From assembly GCA_965237445.1 (NCBI GenBank), contig OZ250142.1, positions 2,294,001 to 2,358,000 on the forward strand: DNA of 64,000 nt, in the 5' to 3' direction. The notes beneath the pieces are model-generated. The model worked only from the letters and a program-made list of their open reading frames with translations. It had not been told where the DNA came from and made no database searches. The stretch is from G963668185 sp965237445. Its GTDB lineage: Bacteria; Chloroflexota; Dehalococcoidia; Lucifugimonadales; G963668185. Positions 25,355 through 33,764 of this stretch are shown here, piece by piece. The translations under genes were made by a program, and so were the position numbers. Numbering within the stretch: position 1 is the stretch's first letter; every line of letters begins with the position of its first letter.

Positions 25355-25950
25355 CGCCTCGGCCGTCCCTGGGCTCGACGGGCGGCGAAGTACCGGCGCA
25401 TGCTGAGCCCTACGATCATCAGGAGAACGAGTGCTAGGGCGAGTGCCAGAAGGCCAGGCCATGCGCTAGTCCTGGTGACGTCAAGCAGGAACTCGGCTGT
25501 TGCCTCGCCAGGCGGAGCGTCCACCTCCACCACGAAGGTCCACGTCCCTTCTCTGTCAACCTCCACGTCCAGGTCGTAGTCTTCGGGAGCAGAAGGCACG
25601 GACCGGGCGGGCAGGGGCCCGATCTCCGCATTGGAGGACCCGGGCCCTTTGCCAGAGACCATTACCTCTGCTTCGGTGATAGCTTCCTCGGAGCCTGCCT
25701 CCGCGAGTTTTACGGTTAGGTGAAGTGGGCCGACCCTCGGATCGGGTGGGGCCGTGCCCAAGGAGACCTCGTATGGGCCGGCGGTACGGCTCATGTACTT
25801 CGTGACCCGGCCGTTTCCTTCGGCTTTACTTTCCCAGCCTCCATTACACGCAACGAACGCGATAGCGGTGAGCGCCAATGTCAAGATTGTGATCAGCGTT
25901 GCGGCGGTAGGCCAACCGGTTCGCTCGTATACCGTCAGAACTGTTCGCAC
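25351..25950 (-). CDS. FixH/YtkA-like lipoprotein with C-terminal membrane anchor
   Basis: A 199-residue protein. A hydrophobic N-terminus ends in a lipobox-like FVAC near residue 35, then an immunoglobulin-like beta domain of about 110 residues (YEVSLGTAPPDPRVGPLHL... to TWTFVVEVDAPPGEA) resembling FixH/YtkA-type domains. A C-terminal helix (LLALALALVLLMIVGLSMR) and a basic tail follow. Start GTG at 25950 with GAGGGG upstream. It overlaps the FedA-like gene by four bases, so the two very likely function together. A role in metal or redox handling is only a guess. Confidence 0.6.
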   Translation of the reverse strand: MRTVLTVYERTGWPTAATLITILTLALTAIAFVACNGGWESKAEGNGRVTKYMSRTAGPYEVSLGTAPPDPRVGPLHLTVKLAEAGSEEAITEAEVMVSGKGPGSSNAEIGPLPARSVPSAPEDYDLDVEVDREGTWTFVVEVDAPPGEATAEFLLDVTRTSAWPGLLALALALVLLMIVGLSMRRYFAARRAQGRPRR

Positions 25951-26111
25951 GCACCCCTCAATGCCGCGCCGCCACTCCGGCGCAAACTCACTTCATTTTA
26001 CATGCCGGACGCGTGTCGCCGAGTACGACGACACGCAAGTCCTAGGTAAAGTTGGATCTCGTTTTGTACCCGGATTTTCGCTGAGTGTCCTTACCTTGTA
26101 TAGGACGCACC

Positions 26112-26140
26112 TTGACACTCATTGGCTTCGGTGCTAGTTT
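26112..26140 (+). promoter_or_regulatory. Candidate sigma-70 promoter for the second Rieske oxygenase
   Basis: A consensus -35 box TTGACA (26112-26117) is followed after 17 bp by TAGTTT (26135-26140). The oxygenase ATG lies about 60 bp downstream. The -35 is perfect, the -10 only partial. Confidence 0.45.
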
Positions 26141-26201
26141 CACCGCAAACTACCCGAAGGCGATGGGGCCATCAGGCCAAACAGTACATGAGGAGGGCGT
26201 C

Positions 26202-27404
26202 ATGCAAGCTCAGGTTCGGCGAAGGCGAAGGCTACAGGGTATCGAGCGGGGCATCCCTGCGAGTTACATGTACGACCCGGAGCACTACAAGCGCGAGCTG
26301 GAAGTGTTCTGGTACAACATGTGGATCAACGTGGGACGGGAAGAGGAGATTCCAAATCCGAGGGACTACGTAGTCAAGAGCGTTGGCGAGCAGAACTTGG
26401 TCGTTTCCCGGGACCTCAAGGGCAACGTGCGTGCGTTCCACAACACCTGCCGGCACCGCGGGTCGATCCTCTGCACGGAGGACAAGGGCCGCTTCGAGGG
26501 CGGGTCGATCGTATGCCCGTACCACGCGTGGACCTACTCCCTGGAGGGGAACCTGATCGCCACGCCGCACCAGTTGGAATCGTCGGACTTCAACATGAAC
26601 GACTACTCCCTCTACGATGTCGCCGTTGGCACATGGGGCGGCTACATTTTCATAAACATGGCAGGAGAGAAGGCCGAGCCCCTTGAGCATGCGCTTGGCA
26701 ACATTCCCAGCAGGTTTACCAACTACCGCATGGAAGACCTGAAAATTGGCAAGCGCATCGTGCTGGACATAAATGCCAACTGGAAGCTCCTGTTCGAGAA
26801 CTTCGCCGAGTGTTTCCACTGCCCAACTGTCCACCCGGAACTGTGCACGATCGTGGAAGCGTTCTGGGAGGGTGGCGCCTTCCAGTGGAGGATGGATGAC
26901 AACGGGATTCCCATCAGGGAGATCAAGTCGAGATACAAGGACGGTGCGGTGAGCCTGACCATGGACGGCTCGTCGATGGTTCCGGCGTTCAAGCACCTGG
27001 AGGAAGAGGAGAAGGGGCGACTGTATACCACCGGAGTGGTGAGGCCCAACTTCTTTATGAACGTGCATCCCGACTACATAAACACCCACCAAATGCTGCC
27101 GACGGGCCCGGAAAGCGTGCGGATGATCTACGACTGGCTGTTCGAGCCGGAGGCCCTGGATCAAGAGGACTTTGACCTTGATTTCATGGTTGAGCTCTGG
27201 GACCTTACCAACCGGCAGGACGCGCGCAACTGCGAATGGCAGCAGCAAGGACTGCACTCGAGGCACTTCGACAAGGGCAACTTCGTACCACAGGAGGGTG
27301 GCCCGTATAACTTCAACCAGTGGGTGCTGCATAGCCTGGGCGAACTGGAAGGCGAGTTGGAGTACGATTTCAGCAGCGGCATGGGCATGTCGATGGACTC
27401 CTAA
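26202..27404 (+). CDS. Rieske [2Fe-2S] aromatic-ring-hydroxylating oxygenase, alpha subunit (copy 2)
   Basis: A 400-residue oxygenase strongly similar along its whole length to the one at 20250-21419. Rieske ligands are Cys83/His85 and Cys105/His108. The iron-site histidines are His206 and His211 in FAECFHCPTVHPEL. AGGAGGG precedes the ATG at 26202; the frame is open upstream but that part is not conserved between the copies. It differs from copy 1 in a longer acidic C-terminus (LEGELEYDFSSG) and in the central substrate-domain segment. No reductase gene is near. It ends before a clear terminator and is probably monocistronic. Confidence 0.93.
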   Translation: MQAQVRRRRRLQGIERGIPASYMYDPEHYKRELEVFWYNMWINVGREEEIPNPRDYVVKSVGEQNLVVSRDLKGNVRAFHNTCRHRGSILCTEDKGRFEGGSIVCPYHAWTYSLEGNLIATPHQLESSDFNMNDYSLYDVAVGTWGGYIFINMAGEKAEPLEHALGNIPSRFTNYRMEDLKIGKRIVLDINANWKLLFENFAECFHCPTVHPELCTIVEAFWEGGAFQWRMDDNGIPIREIKSRYKDGAVSLTMDGSSMVPAFKHLEEEEKGRLYTTGVVRPNFFMNVHPDYINTHQMLPTGPESVRMIYDWLFEPEALDQEDFDLDFMVELWDLTNRQDARNCEWQQQGLHSRHFDKGNFVPQEGGPYNFNQWVLHSLGELEGELEYDFSSGMGMSMDS

Positions 27405-27468
27405 TGACTAGAAGCTAACTGCCTGGGCCTGCCGTTCGCCCTGCGGGTCTGAGTATGAACCGGCAATC

Positions 27469-27508
27469 CCGGCCCCCATCCTGACGGATGCGGGGCCGGT
27501 CTTCTTTA
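27469..27508 (+). terminator. Rho-independent terminator after the second Rieske oxygenase
   Basis: CCGGCCCC (27469-27476) pairs with GGGGCCGG (27492-27499), extended inward by ATC/GAT, and is followed by TCTTCTTT. It lies about 65 bp after the oxygenase stop. Confidence 0.8.
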
Positions 27509-27588
27509 AATGCGCCCCTCGAGGCCAGCACTTTCGCTACATGAGTCGGCCGCGTTAGTGAGTGTGGCTCGGCTGATATACTTCGTTC

Positions 27589-28479
27589 AGAGGGTGTCTA
27601 AGAAGGTTGTCTTAATCCTCTTGGGGGTATGGACGGGAGGGTCATAGAGTTATGAATCATGACACGCAGAGCATATCCCAGCGACCTGAGCGACCGGGAA
27701 TGGCAGCTGTTGGAATCGCTGCTTCCACCTCCCAAGCCTGGAGGGCGGCCACTGAAGTACTCGCGGCGGGAGGTGGTCAACGCTATCCGCTATGTACTGC
27801 GGACCGGGTGCGCGTGGCGGATGCTCCCCCACGATCTGCCTCCATGGCGGACCACGTTCCACTACTTCCGCGCCTGGCGACGTGATGGGACCTGGGAGCG
27901 TGTTCACAGAGCTGTGCGTGACCGGATGCGTGTCCCCCAAGGCGGGTATGTGCTCGGCCAGGCACTGCGCAACTAACCCGCCGCCGCCGTCTGATCCCCA
28001 CCCACTCCCTTCCCTTCTGCGAACGCGCGTGCTATTATGGACGCATGAACTCTGCTGGACACATCGACCGGGCCGCTGCGAGCCTCCTCGCACAGCGCGG
28101 CTCCCTGCCCGAAAACTCCCTCGTAGCTATGGGGAGACTGTCACATTTTTACTCAAAATGGCTCGATCTGTATACAGACCGTATTCAATCCGTCTTAATT
28201 CCGAAACTTTTCCCACTCGCTCCCAGCTATGAAAAGTTACGAAATGTTACAGAATGTGACACTTTCCGAGCTTTATTGCCTTGGAGGGTGCCCCAAAAAG
28301 TCCCTTTCCCAGTCTGCTGGGGAAGGCTAGAGCTTGCCCTGAGCGCAGCCGAAGGAGCCTGCCCCGAGTCCCTCGAGGGGATGGGGGTGAGTCCCCGGTG
28401 TCACAGCGGCGTTATCCACAGGAACGCCTCTTACCTTGGCCACCTGCTGAGGTGAGAGGTAGCTCTTTAGACACCCTCT
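27589..28479 (+). mobile_element. IS5-family insertion sequence shell, degenerate interior
   Basis: Perfect 13-bp terminal inverted repeats, AGAGGGTGTCTAA at 27589-27601 and its complement at 28467-28479, bound an 891-bp element of the size expected for small IS5-group elements. Only the first about 95 residues of the transposase remain. Sequence from about 27945 onward is unrelated to a transposase and includes a G/C-rich dispersed-repeat-like stretch near 28320-28400. No clear target duplication is seen. The right end lies 17 bp before the nfeD start, so the element may influence nfeD expression. Confidence 0.75.
27659..27976 (+). pseudogene. Truncated IS5-type transposase (N-terminal part)
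   Basis: A 105-residue reading frame whose first about 95 residues match the N-terminal domain of IS5-group transposases: YPSDLSDREWQLLESLLPPP, then GGRPLKYSRREVVNAIRYVL and RTGCAWRMLPHDLPPW. The DDE catalytic domain is absent; the last residues (GGYVLGQALRN) are not transposase-like. It cannot be active alone. Confidence 0.85.
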
Positions 28480-28496
28480 TAGAGGCGCAATTCAGT

Positions 28497-29870
28497 ATGA
28501 CGCACTTATCGGCCCCGCCGGGTAAGGCCGTGAGGCTTTGCTTCTGGACTGTTCTGTTTGTCCTGGCCGGACTGGGCCTGTACTTCATGCCTTCCGGGAA
28601 CTCCGCCAACGCCCAGGGAGTCCATGTGGCTTTGGCTGAATTGGACAGCCCTATTGATTCCGTCTCAGCCGGCTACCTGTCTCGAGCGATTGAGAGGGCT
28701 CAGGAAGACGGAGCAGAAGCGCTGGTCGTGCGAGTGAACACTCCCGGAGGCACTTTCGACGCCACTATCGAGATGGTCGAGGCGCTGTCTGAATCGGCCG
28801 TTCCAGTGGTTTCCTTCGTCTCCCCGGGCGGCGCGACGGCGGCTTCCGCCGGCACGTTCATCGTGGCAGCCGCGCACGTGGCCGCCATGGCTCCAGGCAC
28901 TTCCATCGGCGCTGCCAGCCCGATTGATTCCACTGGAGAAGACCTGCCGGACACCGCGCAGAAGAAGGCCATGGAAATTGCGGCGGCCACCCTCCGCAGC
29001 ATAGCCCAGGACCGTGGCAGAAACGTCGAGGCTCTGGAGGAGACGGTCGTCAATGCCCGATCGTACTCCGCGACGGAAGCGTTGGATCTGAACGTCATAG
29101 ACGTTGTGGCTGAGGACATGGACGAGCTTCTCGAGAAAATTGATGGACGGGCTATCGAAACGGCCGCTGGCCCTGTGACGCTTCGGACTGACGGACTCGG
29201 AGTGACAAAGATCGAGCGGACCCTTCTCGAAAGGTTCCTGGGTCTCATCGCCGATCCGAACATAGTTTTCATACTGTTCGCCATCGGCGGCCTTGGGATT
29301 GTAGCCGAGCTGTTCAACCCCGGCACCATCGTTCCTGGGACCGTAGGTGTGGTCTGCCTCGTCCTCACGTTTGTCGCGATTGGAAGCCTGCCGGTCAACT
29401 GGCTAGGAGTCGGCCTGATCGTGGCGGCGATGCTGCTTTTCTATGGAGAGTTGCAAGTCTCCGGCCTTGGGATACTCAGCGTCTTGGGGGCCATCGCGTT
29501 GGTAACCGGCGGCATTCTGCTTTTCGGAGATCCAACAGCGCCCGACCTGGCCGGATACGAGATCCGGGTAAGCCCCTGGGTGTTGGGGATTGTGAGCGCC
29601 GTGGTGCTCGGCATGGTAGGGCTCCTTGTCTGGTTTGCACTCAGCGCGAAGAGGGCCCCGAGGTACTCTTCTCATTATCAGCATGTCATCGGAGCGATGG
29701 GAGTCGCCGCCACCGACATTGGGTCGGAGGGCACCGTGCAGGTGGCGGGCGAAACGTGGAGCGCCGCCTCGGCCGGTGGCGAGGTGATTCGCGCTGGTGA
29801 ACATGTAATCGTGCTGGACATGGAAGGACTGACCGTCAGGGTTGAGCGGGCGCCGGAAGAGCTAGCGTGA
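28497..29870 (+). CDS. nfeD: NfeD-type membrane serine protease (ClpP-class)
   Basis: A 457-residue long-form NfeD. A signal/anchor helix (AVRLCFWTVLFVLAGLGLYFM, about 11-31) precedes a ClpP-like protease domain with VNTPGG near 80, the nucleophile region SPGGATAASAGTF near 110 and a Lys downstream. Four to five membrane helices follow (from about 245) and the C-terminal OB-like NfeD domain (TVQVAGETWSAASAGGEV). The family works beside stomatin-like proteins in membrane quality control; the slipin gene directly downstream fits that pairing. The ATG at 28497 has a weak AGAGGCG site. An IS5 shell abuts the start, so the native promoter may have been displaced. Confidence 0.92.
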   Translation: MTHLSAPPGKAVRLCFWTVLFVLAGLGLYFMPSGNSANAQGVHVALAELDSPIDSVSAGYLSRAIERAQEDGAEALVVRVNTPGGTFDATIEMVEALSESAVPVVSFVSPGGATAASAGTFIVAAAHVAAMAPGTSIGAASPIDSTGEDLPDTAQKKAMEIAAATLRSIAQDRGRNVEALEETVVNARSYSATEALDLNVIDVVAEDMDELLEKIDGRAIETAAGPVTLRTDGLGVTKIERTLLERFLGLIADPNIVFILFAIGGLGIVAELFNPGTIVPGTVGVVCLVLTFVAIGSLPVNWLGVGLIVAAMLLFYGELQVSGLGILSVLGAIALVTGGILLFGDPTAPDLAGYEIRVSPWVLGIVSAVVLGMVGLLVWFALSAKRAPRYSSHYQHVIGAMGVAATDIGSEGTVQVAGETWSAASAGGEVIRAGEHVIVLDMEGLTVRVERAPEELA

Positions 29871-29995
29871 GCGAGCATGGTAACAATCACTTCGCCGTGG
29901 CCGTTCCCATCAAGCCTTTCGCCCAAGTCCGTAGAAAGGTAGCATGAAGCCAACGTTCGTCTGTTCGCCGAAGCAATGGCAAAGGAGATAGCCAA

Positions 29996-30856
29996 ATGAT
30001 CCCGTATGTGCGCATAGTATCCCAGTACGAGCGGCTGGCCATCTTCTGGCTGGGCCGATACCACGGAATGAGACAGCCTGGACTGCAGTTGCTGCTGTGG
30101 CCGTTCCACGCTACCAACACGATCGACCTTCGAGAGGACGTCATAGACATCCCCCGCCAGACCAACATCACCAGGGACAACGCGCCCATCGACATCGACT
30201 TCCTCATCTATCTGAGGGTTATAGAGCAGTACGCCCAGAGGTCTGTCCTCGAAGTGGTGAACTACCGTGCAGCCGTAGTCGGCATAGCGACGACCACGTT
30301 GCGCGCGGTCATTGGGGACCTGAGCCTGGACGATGTCCTCTCTCAGCGTGAGCGAATTAACGAGTCGCTGAGGATGAAGCTGGACGAAGTTACCGAGCGG
30401 TGGGGAATTAAAGTCACTCAAGTTGAGATTCGAGAGATCGAACCCCCGCGGGACATACAGGAAGCCATGAACCGGCAGATGTCTGCCGAGCGCGTCAGAC
30501 GTGCGGCCGTCACCGAGGCGGAGGGCACCCGCCAGGCGGATATCACGGTCGCCGAAGGCCAGAAGCAGTCCGAAATCCTCAGGGCTGAGGGAGACCGCCA
30601 GGCCGAGATACTAAAGGCGGAGGGAGACCAGCAAGCGGCCGTCCTGCGCGCCGACGGCTTCAGCATTGCCCTCGATAAGATCAACGCCGTGGCACAGAGC
30701 GTCGGAGGGAACACGCTGAGCCTCCAGTACTTCGACACCCTGAAGCAGCTAGGAGCCAGCGAGTCGACGAAGTTCATCTTCCCGATGGAATTCACCAACC
30801 TGCTGCGCCCTTTCTTGAACATGGTGGGAAACTCGGACGGAGACAGCGACGAGTAG
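29996..30856 (+). CDS. Slipin (stomatin/SPFH-domain) membrane protein
   Basis: A 286-residue SPFH protein. A short hydrophobic N-terminal stretch precedes the SPFH core (VDIPRQTNITRDN-like region reads DIPRQTNITRDNAPIDIDFL near 50). A long Ala/Glu-rich coiled coil (about 160-225, repeated AEG motifs) drives oligomerisation. AAAGGAGA precedes the ATG. It is 125 bp downstream of nfeD, a conserved partnership in which NfeD processes the stomatin and both organise membrane microdomains. Confidence 0.92.
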   Translation: MIPYVRIVSQYERLAIFWLGRYHGMRQPGLQLLLWPFHATNTIDLREDVIDIPRQTNITRDNAPIDIDFLIYLRVIEQYAQRSVLEVVNYRAAVVGIATTTLRAVIGDLSLDDVLSQRERINESLRMKLDEVTERWGIKVTQVEIREIEPPRDIQEAMNRQMSAERVRRAAVTEAEGTRQADITVAEGQKQSEILRAEGDRQAEILKAEGDQQAAVLRADGFSIALDKINAVAQSVGGNTLSLQYFDTLKQLGASESTKFIFPMEFTNLLRPFLNMVGNSDGDSDE

Positions 30857-30898
30857 AGGGGCAGGGGAGCCCGCCCATTCTTTTCGAAAGGTGACCTA

Positions 30899-31165
30899 GT
30901 GAAGAATGCGCAAAAGAGGACCGAGTTGAAGTTGACCGCGGTCCTATACCAGCCGTCGGAATCTACTGAACCGGACAAGTTCATGGCTGAAGTTCCGGCG
31001 CTTCCAGGCTGTAGAGCATGGGGTGACACGCCGGACGAGACGCTCTCTATACTTCAGGATGTCGCGCAGGCTTTCGTGGACGCGTATGTCGAGTGCGGCG
31101 ACGTGCTTCCAGCATCAGATGTTCCGAAGACCGCCGGAGATCAGGAACTTGTGGTTGCTGTGTGA
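30899..31165 (+). CDS. hicB: HicB-type antitoxin
   Basis: An 88-residue partial-RNase-H-fold HicB antitoxin. The typical core is visible: LTAVLYQPSE...KFMAEVPALPGCRAWGDTPDETL, then a helix (ILQDVAQAFVDAY) and EVV-like final strand (ELVVAV). No long C-terminal DNA-binding domain is present, so autoregulation would need other contacts. Start GTG at 30899 with AAAGGTG upstream. Its stop overlaps the hicA start by four bases (GTGA), the antitoxin-first order. Confidence 0.85.
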   Translation: MKNAQKRTELKLTAVLYQPSESTEPDKFMAEVPALPGCRAWGDTPDETLSILQDVAQAFVDAYVECGDVLPASDVPKTAGDQELVVAV

Positions 31166-31371
31166 CCTGCAAAGAGCAGGCGCGTGGAGCGCGGCGTTGT
31201 GGTTGCAGACTTCTTCGGCGCGCCAAGGGCAGTCACAACATCTGGATCAATGAGAGTACTGGCAGTTGGACAACGATTCCGGATCACGGCTCCCGTGACC
31301 TCCGTCCTGGAACCATTAGCGCGATCTTGAGAGACTTGGGCATATCTAGAGATCAATTGATGGGTGGCTGA
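31162..31371 (+). CDS. hicA: HicA-type mRNA interferase toxin
   Basis: A 69-residue double-stranded-RNA-binding-fold toxin. It contains the catalytic histidine segment AKGSHNIWIN and the conserved IPDHGSRDLRPGTISAIL followed by LGISRDQL. The start is placed at GTG 31162, overlapping the hicB stop by four bases, because the residues from there (KEQ...RRCGCRLLRR) line up with the usual KEVV..L...GF.L.R pattern. In the family it cleaves mRNA and is neutralised by HicB. It looks intact. Confidence 0.8.
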   Translation: MTCKEQARGARRCGCRLLRRAKGSHNIWINESTGSWTTIPDHGSRDLRPGTISAILRDLGISRDQLMGG

Positions 31372-31413
31372 CCGCTTCCGAAGTGGAGCATCCCCATCCA
31401 GGAAAACCCGCCC

Positions 31414-33330
31414 CTACAGGTAATCCTTGATGCGCCGGGCTGTCTTCATCGTCAGGCCGGGGACGGCGGCGATGTCCTCCAGGGCGGCATCCTGTATCGC
31501 CTTCACCGAACCGAACCTGCGCAGCAGCATCCGGCGGCGCTTGGGGCCGATCCCGGGCACAAGGTCCAGCGACGACTGGACGGTCCGCTTGGAGCGCCGC
31601 TCCCTGTGGAACGTTACGGCGAACCTGTGCGCCTCATCTCGCACGCGTTGCATGAGGAACAGGCCCTGTGACGTTCGCGGAAGGATGACAGGCTCCGGCA
31701 TGTGCGGTACGAAGATCTCCTCGTTCTCCTTGGCGATGCTGGCAAGCGGGATGTAGTCGATGCCCAGGTCGAGCATGACCTGTACCGCCGTGCCAAGGTG
31801 GCCCTTCCCGCCGTCGATCAGGACCAGGTCCGGTACACGGCGCCAGGCCTGCGTGGTTGCAGATTCCCCGTCTTCGAGGACGCCGTCCTTGCCCTCCGCG
31901 GCGAGGCGCTTGAACCTGCGGGTCAGCATCTCGGCCATCATTGCGTAGTCGTCGACTCCGTCAACGCTCTTGATCTTGAACCGCCTGTAGTTCGAGTTGC
32001 TCGACTTGCCGTCCTGGAACACGACCATTGATCCGACCGGGTTGCTGCCCTGTATGTTGGAGATGTCGTAGCATTCTATTCGGCGGGGCAGCCTCGGAAG
32101 CCCCAGCGCTTCCTGTACTTCCTCCATTGCTGAGTCGGGATTCGCACCCTCTGCCTGCTTGATCTTGAGCTGCTCGACGCCCTCGGCGGCGTTCTGCGCC
32201 ACCATCTCAAGCATCTTTCGCTTCTCGCCTCGTTGCGGTACGCGAATCTCTACGCGTCCGCCGCGCTTCTCGCGTAGCCAGGCCTCGATCGACTCCACAC
32301 CCTCGATAGCGTGCTGTACCAGGATCAGTCTTGGAACGTACGGGTTGGCGTCGTAGAACTGCTTCACGAATGCCGTCACCAATTTGGCAGGGTCCTCATC
32401 GTCGGTCCCTGACATGATGAAGTGGTCGCGTCCGATCAGCTTCCCCTGCCTGATGAAGAACACCTCTACCCACGTCTCGCCGTACGCCGGGGACAGTGCG
32501 ATAACGTCGGTCGTCTCGGACGTGAGTTGGAAGACCTTCTGGCCTTCGAGCACCTTCTCCACGGCGTGAAGCTGGTCGCGAAGCGCCGCGGCCCTCTCGA
32601 AGTTAAGCTCGTTGGCTGCGGCTTTCATGTTACTGCTGAGCCCGCGTACCACCTGGCTGGTCCGGCCTTCCAGGAACAGAAGCACCTGCTCGATGATCTC
32701 CTGGTACCCCTCTTTGTCGATTTCACCGGTGCACGGGGCCAGACACCGCTTGATGTGGTACTCGAGGCACGGCCTTGGGTCCGTGCCCGTAATCGCTTTG
32801 GTGCATGACCGGTAGGGGAACAGGCGCTTCAGCAGGGCAAGCGTGCGCCTCACGCTACTGGCGCTGGCAAATGGGCCGAAGTACCTGGACCCGTCCTGGT
32901 GGATCCGGCGCGTGAAGTAGACCTGCGGAAAGTCTTCCGATACATCTATCTTGATGTAGGGGTAGGTCTTGTCATCCTTAAGCCGGGCATTGAACGGAGG
33001 CTGATGACGCTTGATCAGCGTGTTTTCAAGAATTAGCGCCTCGGACTCGGTGTCCGTGATCACAAACTCGAAGTCAGCGACCCTCTCGACCATCCGGCGT
33101 ATCTTTGGCTCGAGCCCCAGGGGATTCTGGAAGTAGGAGCGCAGCCGGTTGCGGAGGTTTGCGGCCTTCCCGACGTACAGGACTCCGCCGTCCTTGCCCC
33201 GCATCGTGTACACGCCGGGTCTTCCGGGCGCGGCTTTCAGGCGTTCAGAGAAGTCGGTGCGGCCCCTCCGCGCAGTTCGCTGCTTGCCCTCCTGTGGAGT
33301 CGGCTTGCTGCGAGCGGCAGGCGTCGTCAC
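31414..33330 (-). CDS. uvrC: Excinuclease ABC subunit C
   Basis: A 638-residue UvrC, the dual-incision nuclease of nucleotide excision repair. The GIY-YIG domain is at about 38-115 (PGVYTMRGKDGGVLYVGKA). A UVR motif follows near 225-260. The RNase-H-like domain is marked by ECYDISNIQGSNPVGSMV and PDLVLIDGGKGHL, and the C-terminal helix-hairpin-helix pair by LVPGIGPKRRRMLLRRF. The N-terminal about 30 residues are basic and low-complexity. Start GTG at 33330, overlapping the preceding gene's stop by four bases. Confidence 0.97.
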   Translation of the reverse strand: MTTPAARSKPTPQEGKQRTARRGRTDFSERLKAAPGRPGVYTMRGKDGGVLYVGKAANLRNRLRSYFQNPLGLEPKIRRMVERVADFEFVITDTESEALILENTLIKRHQPPFNARLKDDKTYPYIKIDVSEDFPQVYFTRRIHQDGSRYFGPFASASSVRRTLALLKRLFPYRSCTKAITGTDPRPCLEYHIKRCLAPCTGEIDKEGYQEIIEQVLLFLEGRTSQVVRGLSSNMKAAANELNFERAAALRDQLHAVEKVLEGQKVFQLTSETTDVIALSPAYGETWVEVFFIRQGKLIGRDHFIMSGTDDEDPAKLVTAFVKQFYDANPYVPRLILVQHAIEGVESIEAWLREKRGGRVEIRVPQRGEKRKMLEMVAQNAAEGVEQLKIKQAEGANPDSAMEEVQEALGLPRLPRRIECYDISNIQGSNPVGSMVVFQDGKSSNSNYRRFKIKSVDGVDDYAMMAEMLTRRFKRLAAEGKDGVLEDGESATTQAWRRVPDLVLIDGGKGHLGTAVQVMLDLGIDYIPLASIAKENEEIFVPHMPEPVILPRTSQGLFLMQRVRDEAHRFAVTFHRERRSKRTVQSSLDLVPGIGPKRRRMLLRRFGSVKAIQDAALEDIAAVPGLTMKTARRIKDYL

Positions 33331-33683
33331 CGCAGGACGAACGAGAGGACGACCAGCACCGCCACCAGCATTGTTAAGAGAACGCCTATCCGCCTCAACT
33401 CTGAGCCAAGGTGCTTGTAGGCCGGCTCCGGCCCGGCGGCGGCCTGACGCGATCTCCTTCGCCTGACGGGGGAAGGCGTCTCAGCCGCCTGCGCGACCGG
33501 AGCGGATGCCGTCCGAGCGGGCCGGCGCGCAGGGGTCGAGACTTGGCTCGTCTCCGCTATCGGGGCCGTAGTTGCAGTGGACTCGGATTCGGGAGCGACC
33601 GGCCGGCCGCGAACTTTTGTGCGCCTCTTCCTGCGGTTTAGTCTGGCCTGCCTGGAGGCGGCCCTTCGGGACTTGCTGGGCAT
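33327..33683 (-). CDS. Basic, disordered protein with one C-terminal membrane helix
   Basis: A 118-residue protein. The first about 90 residues are Arg/Lys/Ala/Pro/Ser-rich and probably unstructured; the end (IGVLLTMLVAVLVVLSFVL) is a single transmembrane helix, giving a tail-anchored layout. Its stop overlaps uvrC by four bases, so it is translationally coupled to it. No family is recognised; a nucleic-acid-binding or membrane-tethering role is a guess. Confidence 0.65.
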   Translation of the reverse strand: MPSKSRRAASRQARLNRRKRRTKVRGRPVAPESESTATTAPIAETSQVSTPARRPARTASAPVAQAAETPSPVRRRRSRQAAAGPEPAYKHLGSELRRIGVLLTMLVAVLVVLSFVLR

Positions 33684-33764
33684 TTCAACACCTGCCTTCT
33701 GCCTGGCCGGAGTTGCCGTGCGACAACAGGGGAATCTGCTTCGTCATGGCCCTGCGGCCGTCGG

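Noticed and set aside
26232..27332. Long open frame antisense to the second Rieske oxygenase
   Set aside because: It mirrors the codon structure of the conserved oxygenase and has no ribosome site or family similarity.
28045..28455. 136-residue frame inside the IS5 shell
   Set aside because: Its second half runs through repeat-like DNA and it has no recognisable domain. A TATTAT box just before the ATG would allow a leaderless transcript, but evidence is too weak to call a gene.
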